Assembly: GCA_964019055.1 (NCBI GenBank)
Contig: OZ025208.1
Location: forward strand, 15,809,457 to 15,873,456
Reading direction: 5' to 3'
Source of the DNA: Anthopleura xanthogrammica
Lineage: Eukaryota; Cnidaria; Anthozoa; Actiniaria; Actiniidae
DNA: 64,000 nucleotides
In this document: positions 1-13,300 of the stretch, one piece after another
Layout of the letters: each line of letters opens with the position of its first letter
Numbering within the stretch: the first letter of the stretch is position 1
Made by a program: the position numbers and the translations under genes
Notes under the pieces: generated by a model
Told to the model about the DNA's origin: nothing
Seen by the model: only the letters and a program-made list of their open reading frames with translations
The model's database searches: none

Positions 1-1309
<1,309 letters not shown>

Positions 1310-2659
1310 TTACCAACTGGAGCCATCTGGGCTAGGTGCACGGGAGATGTGTATCGTCTCCTGCTCTTCATCTTCAGAAAATATAGGCAGTAAACTCTGA
1401 CGGGGCGAAAGCAACAAGCTATCTGGGGGGTACTTGACGAATGATAATTGTTTATCAGATCCCGCTGGGGTTGTAACAAGATAGGTCGTCGGAATCACTG
1501 GCAAACTAGACTGTCTACGGAGTTTCATTTTCAATTTATCAGCCCAGCTGGTATTTGAAATGCGACTTTGTTTTCTTAACGTTCGCATTTCTTTGGCGAT
1601 TGGATCTGTGTTTTCTCCTTCCTTTTCTTTGCTTTCTCCTTTTGGAACGAATTCGGGGATTGTATTTTCTTGTTTTTTGTCAACCGTTTCGTGGATAACT
1701 TTATGAAGCATCGAAGATCTTGCTTGAAGTTTGCCTTTGAATGGCTCTATAGGTTTAAGTCCATGATTTCGCGTAGTGGCACTACTGGAAAGCTGTGTTC
1801 TAGCTTTTGATTCATAACTTTTAATCAAATAAGGTGGGCAGGGAATCGCAATTGTCGTTGGCTGTAAAACATGCTTTTTGCTTTGAAGCCCGGGCTTTTG
1901 AGCTGCAGACTCACCTTCAAAGGCATCGCCTTTGCGAAGTAGGGACCCGGTACTAGAAGCTCTTTGCAGCGGAGGTGCCATAATCAGCTGCTTGTTGAAG
2001 CAAAATCCACATTTTGGACATTTCGGGATGACTTTATTTTTAGGTTTTTCGGTCTTGCTGACATCTTTAAATGGTGTTATTTGAGGCTGTTGTTCTTTCA
2101 AATTCGCGTAAAACTTTTTCTCATTCTCAGCTCGATTAAAAGCCTGGGATACTTTATGTAACAATCTTTGAAAACATGACTTATGGAACTCAGGTGTATA
2201 AACCATTGCAGTCTTGAAATCTTGCACTAAGGCTTCGGCGAGTAGGTACTGTTTTATAGGTCCTGGAATACCCCGGTTGCTCTTCCCATCTCTTATTTCT
2301 CCCGTATAGTCGACTATTTCTGTGAAGTAGAATTGTTCTGGCAGTGGATTTGGCATAAAGTAGCTCGGTTCTCGGACTCCAATTACTGGTATTCCGTAAG
2401 CTTTAGCGATGCCATACTGATTTAAATAATACGTATCATCAACGGTTTCTTTACTGTATATGAAAACAAAAACATGGCAACGAGTGATAGTGTTGAAAAG
2501 TTCCGTCCTGTCGAGTCCAGCATCAATGCTCTGTATAAATGGATGTGTTCGAACCGAAAATACGGTAGCCAAACTGCCCAAAATCAAATGTTTCGAGTTG
2601 ATATCCTCAACTTTGTTGGTGGAAAATTCCCCACAAACGTAGATTATTTTATCTGGCAT
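1310..2659 (-). CDS. Unrecognised 449-residue protein, possible TIR-like or Rossmann-like N-terminus
   Basis: A continuous 449-codon frame starts MPDKIIYVCGEF. I do not recognise the family by name. Residues 1 to about 180 look globular, with alternating hydrophobic strands (HVFVFIYSKE, GIPVIGVRE) that recall a TIR-like or nucleotide-binding alpha/beta fold; this is inference from pattern only. A CPKCGFCF motif near residue 215 could bind zinc. The C-terminal half is rich in Ser, Lys and Pro and probably disordered. The last codons, TGG TAA, overlap a good splice-donor sequence on the minus strand (G then GTAAGA), so the real transcript may splice here into a further exon below 1310 instead of stopping. 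The frame length and composition make a real gene likely; function is unknown. Confidence 0.75.
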   Translation of the reverse strand: MPDKIIYVCGEFSTNKVEDINSKHLILGSLATVFSVRTHPFIQSIDAGLDRTELFNTITRCHVFVFIYSKETVDDTYYLNQYGIAKAYGIPVIGVREPSYFMPNPLPEQFYFTEIVDYTGEIRDGKSNRGIPGPIKQYLLAEALVQDFKTAMVYTPEFHKSCFQRLLHKVSQAFNRAENEKKFYANLKEQQPQITPFKDVSKTEKPKNKVIPKCPKCGFCFNKQLIMAPPLQRASSTGSLLRKGDAFEGESAAQKPGLQSKKHVLQPTTIAIPCPPYLIKSYESKARTQLSSSATTRNHGLKPIEPFKGKLQARSSMLHKVIHETVDKKQENTIPEFVPKGESKEKEGENTDPIAKEMRTLRKQSRISNTSWADKLKMKLRRQSSLPVIPTTYLVTTPAGSDKQLSFVKYPPDSLLLSPRQSLLPIFSEDEEQETIHISRAPSPDGSSW

Positions 2660-4673
2660 TGTTTTTTTTATCTTTGCGCTTTCAACACGATAGAAAGAGG
2701 AAGTTTTGAGGTTTTTTTTAAAGCGAGTTTCTTGTAGTCTTCTAGATTCTTGTATTTGTTTGCTTTTCCCTTGAATGGCGACGAAAGTCCTCGCTCATAC
2801 AGCGTACACAAAGCTACCACGAACGTGACAGCAGGATTTGTCGATCATTTCAGACAAAAAATCCCAGATTATCTTCTTGCAGTTGAGTTCTTTGAAGAAT
2901 GCAGTAGAATGCTTCTCAAGGGGCACTTTTTAACGCATCATACGCTGATGACAACGACAACATACATTCGGTTAAATTAGCAAAATAATGATAACCATAC
3001 TAGTTACAGTATTGCTCTTTCTTCTTCTTTTCTTCGTCCGTTCGCAATCAATTCACATTTTCAAGGCATAAAGCTACTTAGGTTTTCTGGCTTCGGATTC
3101 AAAAGACTACAGGAAATAGCTTAGGATAAGCTTAATCTTTAACAGTTAAACCAAAACTTATTGCCAGCCAGGGAAATTATATTTTTTGTAAACCAATCGA
3201 TTTGACTAAGACCAATGTTCAGTGGCAATAATCAATCCAGTTGGCCAGCGATATAATTTATAACATGACAGAAAGTATAAGTCTAAGGTTTTACAAGGGT
3301 TTAAATATCACGGGGGAAATATGAATAATGCTTAAAACTGCTAAAAAATCAAAATGAATGTAACGAATTTAAATCCTCTCATGTCAAGTCCTTAGAGAAA
3401 TTTCTCAAGGTTGCAAGCGAGAAAAATGTTTCTTTTTTCCATCAGAAATTAACACCTGTACTCGATGGAAAAAACATACTCGAAAAAAAAAAACATTATA
3501 AAATATAACTGTGAAAGAAAATTATATATACCTTGGTCTTGAAGCGAGGAAAGTTACCAGGGATTACTTTTCGTAGTATTCATAATATTATCCTTTTTTA
3601 TGTACGATGTTTTTGCGGTCGAATTGAAGTGACGGATCGACGGCGTTGCTATCGATTCAAACACAAGCTCAGTGCTCCAACGCAATATTCCTTAACCGAG
3701 TGCAAAGATGATGAATTGAAGAAGCTAGATATAATTCATGATATTCAAATATGTCCATATGTCATCTTCAAAACAATGAGATTGTCTCATCTATGATTCG
3801 GGTGATCTGCACATGGCCTTGGTAATCTTAGGCGATCTTCATCACAAAACACTAAGCAATACATTAGCATAGCGTAATAAACACAACAACCTTTTCTGTA
3901 TTTTTTTAATAAATGAATTATTTATTACTTTGAATTTCCTTTTTTTCGAATAAACTGAACACTTTCTATCGCGTTCTCTTTCAATAAAATATTCCTTTTA
4001 TAATTTTAACTTTTTGTCCTCGCGCGGGAAAAATATCTCAACTTTTGCGGACCTGTTTTTTTAAAAATATCGCTTGATTTGAAATTTTCGCTATTTTTGC
4101 ATAAATTTGGAATGTATTTTTATTGTTCACTGTGAGACAGACAGAATGACAAGTTGACCTAAGTACTGATTGGCTGAATGTAGATTGTAAGACAGTGTTA
4201 CTTTCCTCATTGAAGTCTTTCGCAATCATGTGTTCAACTATAATACCCTCACTAACTACTTTGGTTTTAGAGCCCCAGGGCAACTCTGTCATAAAAAAAG
4301 CTTTCTCTTTTTTGGGCCGTGTTTTGAGTGTGTCAATGTACTTTCCGTGATTACAAATATGCTTCCGTGCCGCCATTCATAGGCGTGAAAGTAAGAGCCA
4401 TTGATATCTCATATTCTTCATTTAGTGATGTACGCTGTATAAAGAAGACATTTTCTTTTTTTACCGTTTGAGATAAAATCAATTCAACATGTATCAAAAA
4501 CATCTGGGGGAAATTAGGGAGTCAAGCTGAATGTTTAACATATTTGAAAATGGAGAATAAAAAAGACAAAAAAAAAAAAGACATAAAACAAGCAAGTCAG
4601 AGCAAAAAAAAAAAAAGAAGAAAAAACACAAACAAATACTAACATAAAAAATGTTCCACAGATCAATGTAACA

Positions 4674-4694
4674 AAAATAATAATAATAATAATG

Positions 4695-4725
<31 letters not shown>

Positions 4726-4790
4726 TAATAATAATACTGAATGATAATAATAATAATAATACTGAATAATAATAATAATAATACTGAATA

Positions 4791-4825
<35 letters not shown>

Positions 4826-5052
4826 AATAATAATACCGAATAATAATAATAATAATAATAAATAATAATAACCACTATTTATTGAATCCATATATAATAA
4901 TAATAATAAACTCAATGCTTTTACAAAATATTAGAAACATGGTACTTAATACTGAATACTGAAAAACTAATACTTAATCCTAATACTAATAATGATAATA
5001 ATGATAATAATGATAATAATAATAATACTGAATAATAATAATAATAATAATA
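4674..5052. repeat. ATA/ATAAT low-complexity repeat
   Basis: Two blocks of ATA-type trinucleotide repeats (about 4674-4870 and 4981-5052), interrupted by ACTGA and ATG variants, with ordinary sequence between them. Confidence 0.95.
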
Positions 5053-5981
5053 TGCTCAGTAAGCAAGGGAGCAAACAGCTTCATTGAAAAGCAAACCATC
5101 ACACTGATACAAATTAAACAAACATGCAAAAAAAAAACATTTATATACGTAATTTTTTTTCTTCTACAAAGTTGCACTATTTTTAATAAGGAAGTGAGTC
5201 CTTTCAATCTTTCTTAAACCGAGGACTGCTCTTTTTGCATAACTGAACCAGTAATTAAACAACAATAATAAACGGGAAAACCGGACAGCAGACAACAATA
5301 ACAAACAAAAGAAAAGTTGAAAACAATATCGATTTTGATAATCTCACTAAACTTTTCTTTTCGATTTTCCGGGCTTTCAACCCAACCTTAGCCGGATTCC
5401 ACGTCTATATGGGCCGGAAACCGAGTCTTGGAAGCTGAGGAAGTTGAGAGAGCCACGACCAGCTGTCATCCCACGGTTGAGCAAGTATCAGCCTTGCTGC
5501 ATGCTGGGCTTATTACACTGATAATATCACGAGGAAATAAATTAAGTCAGCAAGACATCACAGAAATGAATATTTTACAAAATATTTTTAAAATCCTGTC
5601 ATTGGTAAGCCAGGTGATATCGATTTTCTTCGGGCAGCGGCCATTTTGAAAGCGCATGCGTCGCCTAAAAAATTGAATTAGTGTAGGAATTGAAAGAAAA
5701 TTTTTGTTCAGGAAAATAAAACATCTCTTCTTGTTATAAAATATTGTATTTAACATCAAAGAATAACGAGAAACACATCTTTTAAATCTTAAGCTGAAAT
5801 TTCGGGTTTGCTGGTCATAGCAAGCTAAGGGGTTTTCATCAACTCGCTTCAGCACTCTGGAAATATGGTCCTGATTATTGAAAAACAGTAATAGAAAAAA
5901 AATGTTGTTTTCAAAATATCAGAGAGCAAGAGGAGCTAGAACAACGCGCATGCGCATTTGTGACCGCATTTCTGTCAAGTT

Positions 5982-5997
5982 GGGGGGGGGGGGGGGG
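5982..5997 (+). repeat. Homopolymer G16
   Basis: Sixteen consecutive G, preceded by T and followed by AATG. Such a tract can form a G-quadruplex; its length may also be an assembly or sequencing uncertainty. Confidence 0.9.
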
Positions 5998-6553
5998 AAT
6001 GAAAAAAGAAGTATTCTTTAAAAACCAGTTTCAAACCATCATTTGCGCAAAGGGTTTACAACTGTTGTGCAATCTAAATATATTTTCAAAAAGATCTAAT
6101 AAGCCTGTTGGTATTACTTTATACAACACTTACACTGTAATCAGGGATCGGGGTAATCTCTTCGAACAAAACAATAATCTCATGTTTTGTTTTTGCAGCC
6201 TGTTTTCTACTAATTGTTTTTTGTATACCGAGTTTTTGCTTCAGTTCGTTGCGTTCGTTAATTTTAATTTCCTGACGGCCTGCCATGAGAAATACGCTAA
6301 AAAACACATTTTAAGATATATAAATAAGAAGAAAAAAGAAAAATTATCGTTAGTCTTTATGAAATTTTGAAGGTATATTACCGAAGTTTTTATAGCAATC
6401 ATTTTTGTAATCAAATATATTAAAGAAATATGCAATAGATAGTATCAAAAGCAGGATTATTCTCGAAATGAAAGCATATATTATGCGTTAGTTTTCCTTG
6501 ATTTTAAACACTTTTGAATATCTTCAAAAGTCATAGACTCAGCTCAAGTTAAT

Positions 6554-6742
6554 GATCTCTTACGTTGAAATTTTTAGCTGAAACTTGTGTGCAAAATTAA
6601 CGGCGTCGTGAGACAAGTTTCGGTTGCACGAGTAACGTAGAAAGCAGTTATCCTTTTCGTGAAATTTTCTCGCGACGAAAGTTTCACAATGCTGGGGTGT
6701 TGCACACGAATTTCAGCTAAAAGTTTCAACGTGTAACAGAAC
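6554..6742. mobile_element. Hairpin (MITE-like) element
   Basis: About 190 bp with imperfect terminal inverted repeats of roughly 40 bp. The left end reads TTACGTTGAAATTTTTAGCT and the reverse complement of the right end contains ACGTTGAAACTTTTAGCTG. No open frame is present, and no clear target-site duplication was seen. Confidence 0.65.
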
Positions 6743-7223
6743 CTTTATTTTTCCAGCAATTTTTTTTATCGTGGATTGCATGGTTGCAATTTTATTTTTT
6801 TTGTGAACTCAAGAGATCTCGAGTGACATCACATATATACTACAAAATTAAAATTAAACTTTTTTTTTATCTTAAACAAAACTGAAATAAAAGTGTTTAG
6901 ATACGGTCATAAATGGTAAAATTTCTACCGAGTTCTCTCTATTTTTTTATATATTTTTTTTTATTTTTTCTTCTTCTTTTTAATGTATAGGGCCAGGTGC
7001 GGCTGGATAATTTTAATAAAAGATCCATCAGGGGGAAAAAACGAACTGTTTTGCCAGAAATAATTGGAAATAAGAAACTAACTGACATGTAAATATCCAA
7101 AATAGTTTCAGAGACAATGATTCTTAAGTAAAATCAATGAATATTTGACGAATTTCGAAGTTAATTGGACAAGAAAGAAAAGTAAGGTGACACATTAATG
7201 AGTATATTGTGCGCGCGGTCAAC

Positions 7224-7237
7224 GATACCATGGTAAC
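7224..7237 (+). promoter_or_regulatory. X-box-like (RFX) site upstream of the carboxypeptidase gene
   Basis: GATACCATGGTAAC lies 136 bp before the start codon at 7373. It matches the RFX X-box half-site pattern (GTTNCC AT GGNAAC) with one mismatch in the left half. RFX factors drive ciliary genes in animals, which suits a tubulin-modifying enzyme. Confidence 0.6.
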
Positions 7238-7372
7238 AGCCCATTGTTGAGTAGACGAACAGCTCACTTCTCGTCGACTAGATGCCAAGTTCTTCTTTAC
7301 ATAAACTTTTCTCTTTACTCGTAATCTCTAGGTAAACAACAGTGGCGGTATAATTTGTGTTATTGACGGAGC

Positions 7373-10300
7373 ATGAGCTCTGAAAGTAACAGAACCGTGG
7401 AGGAGTTAATCTTTTTTGACAAGATTAAAAAAGCCAGTGAAGGATATGTTTGTGAAGTTAGTGAACGGCTTCTCACAGAGGAGCGCGTTGGATGGAACAC
7501 CTCCAAGACTTCGGTACAACTTAGAGAGGAGATAGCTAAAATGTCTGAGAAGAAAGCAATGGAATTATTCAGTACTGAAGAGGAACGACAAGTTTGGATT
7601 GACTCGATCAGGAAATCTGTTGAGCATAATTTACAGAGTCAAGTTCGTGCGTTTCTTGGGACGCCACCGAACCTGAAGAGGAAAAGACTTCAAGAACAAA
7701 AGTTGGAGGAAGAACAACGAATTCAAAGCAAGAGTAAACAAAATAGAACTATTGATACTAATAACAGAAGTCGTAATAGCTCAAACATTGATGATATTGA
7801 AGAAAGTTTTACGACGAGAAATCCGATATCTAAAAAATATGGCGTGCAATCGCGTACACAGAATGGAAGACACTCAAATGTTCAAGAAGATCTAGATTTT
7901 GACCCCTTGTCAGATGAATTCAACAAACACTTTAGTCCTTACATGAGAGCAGCTTTAGAAAATGCCGGGAATAAGATATCTGAGCAATCTAGGGCTCCAG
8001 AACCTAAGCCTTATAAACGAGCTCCTGGATCTGTTTGGGTAGATTCTCAAGGAAAAAGCCATGAAATTGCTGGGCCTTACTGGCCAAAGGACCATTTACC
8101 ACTTTACTCCAACCAAAAACACATTGAAAAACCTCCAGATTTCACTGAACCTTTAAACTCTTCAGGTAAGAGCTCTGTCATAAATAGAAATGGTCTTATT
8201 TTCGTGAGATCTTAGAAAATAAGACGATTTTTCTTGATAATTTGGAAGCCTATTAAATGTCAAGAACGACGTGTTGTTAATGAATTTACAAGTGCAAATT
8301 GGGAATCTTAAACATTTGAAGGTTTTGTCAACTTTAAAGCTATTTTCACTGCATTTTCCGATCATTTAAAGATAATTTAGTCAAGAGGCTTTCTAAAAAC
8401 ACAAGTAGTTGTGAAATTACTCAACCTCTCAACAATTTGGGGGGCCGAAAGTTCAATTCTCTAATCGGAAATGACTTGATATTTTCATGTTTACCTTTAC
8501 GATATTACTGCATTCTTCACTTCAAAAGTTTAAATTTCCAACAGTTTTGTTTACTGTTCCAAATCTATAATATTTACTTTTCAGATTGCTCGTTTTAAAT
8601 GGTATTTTTAGGATCTTTTTTAAAATATACGCAAACAAATTAAATGTTGACTGGTTGAGTGGGAAAGCAATTAAATCGATCTCTACAAATTTTCGAGTTT
8701 TTTTGTGCACGAAATTCTTTCACTTTTTTCGATTGTAAATCTTTATTCTTGGATATATTTCGATAATTTTTTTCTATCGAATATTTTAACAGTGTAACGA
8801 GAATGAAAGGAGTAAAATTATATAATTGCAGTAATTTCCAGAATATTGTGTTATTTTTTTAGGACATATTAACCATTTCTCAGCATGTTTTGAGATTCCA
8901 AGGTTATTCTAACGTAAATTTTTATTTACCAGCTGCCAAGAGTATATTTACTAGAGACGAAGAAAACAGCCTTTTCCCCAAACCTTGGAGAGGGGCGATG
9001 ACAGTGTATGAAAGAACTAATACCAAGGTAAAATAGATGAATATGTCAATCGAAAATCTGTATATACATAGTGGATTTGTGGATCAAAGATGTTTTAAGG
9101 GGGTGGCTGATGCTCAGAAAGCCAGTATTTAGCTTCCTCTTTAGATTTTACAATATTTTTTATTGTTATTTTCAAAACTTTAAAGGAAGCAGCTAGCCAA
9201 CCATGCAACCCAGGGGTACCCCCTATATTCACTATATGCATCGATGCCACTAAACAGGGTACTCTAGGACAGGGTGCATAGTTTTCAACATTTTTACTCT
9301 GGAACAGGGTAATTTATTTTCACAAAGTACGTCTGGAACAGGGTTGGATGTATAAGGAAACGTCGCTTTGTAATTATAGGTATAACCAATCATTGCCGTT
9401 GACCTGCCCTTGTATTATTATTGGGCTAGAACTCTAACATTGTAAAAAAATATTTGATAAATTATCAAGAACAAGGTCTGTTCCTAGAAAACAGCCACTT
9501 ACTATATATGATTGTCAATTCATTTGCTATTGATAATTACTAATGTTTTTAGCAAATCAGATGCAATCTATATATAGGGGCAAATGATGGCAATTAACAC
9601 AAAGCTCCTATAATTGCCCTCTTTCTCATTCATTAAATCTTACTAGTAATTGCTGCGACTGCAGACACTATTTTTTTAATGGTAACATTTTTATTTTTAT
9701 TTTTTTACATAATTTTTACATTTTAAATTTCTATACAATTTGAACATCTTACATTTTGCATTTTTAAATTATTTTACATTTTTCTTTAGAAAACAGACAC
9801 TCATTAATGTACATGCCGTGCATGTTTGGTCTTCTATCAGAGCAAACTGCTTGCAAAACTCAACTGTACATGTAATACATAAAGAATGTGCAGCTTGAAT
9901 GAATAGCAATGATATGATTTAAAATCGCAGAGCTTTAATTCTATCTATGAATAGCACTAGCTAAGTTATGAATGAAGCTAAATTGATGTATCAATTTAAT
10001 GAGTCTGTGGTCATTAGTTAAAATGCTATCTTTTTAATAATGGTCATAGAATTTGGCGTATCTCATTAAAAATTAAAGATTATCCATTCCATGAGAAAGA
10101 AGGCATTAGTTGGATGTCATGACGATCCCACCTGTATTCAAGGTTTTAATAAATTAATGTAATGTAACCAGAGATAGTAGGCTGCTAGCTCTGTGAGCTT
10201 GTTGCGATCTATATAATTATGACCCCTAACGTGGAGGAAAATTCCTACCTGCTCCATGGGGGTGGTTTGGGTATATTTCTGGTACTACACATATTATATA

Positions 10301-13300
10301 CCCTACTCAAACCCTCCCAACCCCTTGGAAATTCCAATCCTCCTCCAACAGGGAGGTATGGATGTTTTCTGGAACTACACAATATACCCTGTCAGACCCT
10401 CCCCACCCCTTGGAAATTCCAATCCTGCTCCTTTGGAGAGGTATTGATATTTTTTGGAACTACACAATAGAACCTCCGCAGACCCTTCGTAAACTGCCAC
10501 TTCATAGATTATGATACAATAAATACAGGCCAAAGGATAACCATTAACTTATTATTAATCATTAATATTTAACAGCTCTGCCCAACTGCACCAACTGGTT
10601 GTTTTCCTAATCTAAAATTTGAGTCACGGTTTGAATGTGGCAACCTACAGCAAGTGAAAAGAATGTGAGTATAAATAAATGGGAAATGAATGGGAAATGA
10701 ATGGGAAATGAATGGGAAATGAATGGAAAATGAATGGAAAATGAATAGGAAATGAATGGGAAATGAATGGGAAATAACTAAAAGAGATGGTATCTCTACT
10801 ATTTTTTGTGATTTTTACTTAAGTGTCATTGACATATCTGTTATTATTTTACCTTCAGCGGACGGTGTGAATATGACTTGATGTTGACCACTGATCTGTA
10901 CACCAAGAGACATACACAATGGTAAGCAAGATGCAGCCAATATATCTGAAGTTTTTGCTTTAATTACCAGTACCTTTAACTTTTATCGAACCCTGAAACA
11001 ACCTCTGGGCTGATGTAAGTCAGGGCATGGCTATCTCACAGATCAAACCCTGAAACAACCTCTTGGCTGATGTAAGTCAGGGCACCTCTAACTCACAGAT
11101 CAAACCATAAAACAACCTCTGGGCTGATCTTAGTCAGGGCATGGCTAACTCACAGATCAAACCGGGGAACCAGGAGAAAACCCCTTGATTTAAGGGAGAG
11201 ACCTAACAACTCTACTCACATGTGTTGAGATTCCAGGAATCTAACCTGAGACGAGAGAGGTGAAAGGCAAGTGCCATGCTTGATTCACTGATTAGTGAAT
11301 CTGGGGCTCAGAATTTTTTTCTGAGCACATTTCACAGAATGGACGATCATATACACATTTCATTCCAACACCATATGCATACCACATTTATCATAGTGTT
11401 GTATCCTGTAACTAGGTATCCTGTTGCCATAGTAACAGCTAACATACTTCTTCTGTGTCTGTCATTTCTATTTGTCAGGTATTATTTTCGTGTTGAGAAC
11501 ATGGTTCCTGGTGTATCATACAAGTTTAATATTGTCAATCTTTTAAAAAGAGATAGTTTATATAATTACGGTAAGTAATATTCATTAAGATGTTTAATGA
11601 TGATAATGATGTTGATAATAATTGCTGCCATAGGAGCAGCCATACTAATCTCGTGGTGCGGGCTCCCTGTGGTATCCGTGCTGAATAAAGATCTTAGAAT
11701 TTCGGGATTTCGAGATGATTTTCAGTGCCCTAGTGTTTGTGGTCTGTGGTGGCTTCACAACATTATTATGTAATCATCTATACCTTTCCAGCTCTCTTAT
11801 GCATGGATAAGATTTTAAGAGATTTATATTTTTTCCAGGAATGAAACCAATCCTGTATTCTCAGAAGCTTGCACAGGAAAATAGTGTAGGATGGAAAAGG
11901 ACTGGGCACAGTATCAACTACTCAAGGAACACTTCACACAGAGATCCTCTTCTTGCAAAAGAACTGGCCTACTATGTCTTGAGCTTCAAAGTGGTAAGAT
12001 ATATATGTAGATATCCAAGAAGGAATGAAAAAAGGACATAAAAATATAACAAGGAGAGGTTTGAGAGGTAAAAAAGAACAAATTGAAAAGAAGAAAAACG
12101 AAAAAAAAAGGCGTGAGAAAAAAGGTAAAAAAAGGAGTAATAAAAGGAAGGGAAATAGAAAGGAACAAAAAAGAAAGAGAAAAAGAATGAACGTAAGAGA
12201 AAAAAAGATGAGAGAAAAAAATACAGAAATTAGAATGAGATGGATAGATAAATAGATAGATCGATGGATAAAAAGAATAAATGAATGAATGAAATTGCAC
12301 TTTTACTTATAATAAGATTTACTTAAAATTTTTAATTTTTGATGTTCAAGAGCAAGGATAGACTAAATAATATACTCATATCAATATTTTCCAGGAATTC
12401 CCACGTGCTGGTGATGTTTGTTACCTGGCTCACTGCTACCCATACTCCTACTCGGACTTGGAACTCTATTTGAGGACTCTGGTTGACAGCCCAACTACGT
12501 CACAACACGTCAGAAAGGAAGTACGTATAGCCGCAACGACTTTTCACACCCCCACTACATCTGCTATAGAATAGAAAACACACGGTACTGACTTACAGCA
12601 CGTACACGGTACGACATGCCGTAACATTAAAATGGCTTCCCATAAGAATGGTTATCGTATGAGTGGGAAACACACGGTACTGACTTACAGCACGTACACA
12701 GTACGACATGCTGTAACATTAAAATGGCTTCCCATAAGAATGTTATCGTATGAGTGGGAAACATACGGTACTGACTTACAGCACTTACACGGTACGACAT
12801 GCCGTAACATTGAAATGGCTTCTCGTTGTCTTCCAGTAATTCATTCAAACACAACGCGTAGTTACTGTAACTGTTACGAAATTGCCGTACCGTTTTCCAC
12901 TCATACGAAAACCATTCTATATTCTGATGCTACCTAAGATATTCCTAATACATCTTGATGATCTATAGGTATTGTGCAAGACCGTGGCGGGAAACAACTG
13001 TTACGTACTTACCATTACGTCATCACAAGGTATGTTTTACCTAGAATAGCATAGCCAATCAGAAAGCAACATTTGCAACAGAGGGTAGAGGGATTTCTAA
13101 GAAACCAAGTTGAAGGGCAGGACAACAAAAAAATTCTCTTTTGTGCGGCAATGAAATTTCTTGTCATGTAAAATATTTCATTGTTCCTGCCTTACAACAT
13201 GGCTGCCTTAATCACTCTAGTTTACTTCGACTAACGGGTGGCGTAGCGTAGAGAGCGCTCACCTTTCACCAATGCAACCCGAGTTCGAGCCTCGCTGAGC

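Larger units (their letters stand above)
2660..7372. other. Gene-poor intergenic stretch
   Basis: I find no exon I can support across these 4.7 kb. Contents are AT-rich sequence, an ATA/ATAAT low-complexity block (4674-5052), a run of 16 G (5982-5997), a hairpin element (6554-6742), and two NRF1-like palindromes at 5652-5660 and 5946-5955. The first NRF1-like site sits next to GGCCATTTTG, which resembles a YY1 site. These could mark a promoter, but no transcript can be assigned. A 112-residue minus-strand frame at 4038-4376 is unsupported. Confidence 0.55.

Noticed and set aside
4038..4376. 112-residue minus-strand frame starting MAARKHICNHG
   Set aside because: No homology recognised, no splice partners found and ordinary AT-rich surroundings; not enough to call a gene.
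11986..12300. Lys/Glu-rich (+) and Phe/Ser-rich (-) frames
   Set aside because: Low-complexity AAAAGA sequence in an intron just after the exon 6 donor.
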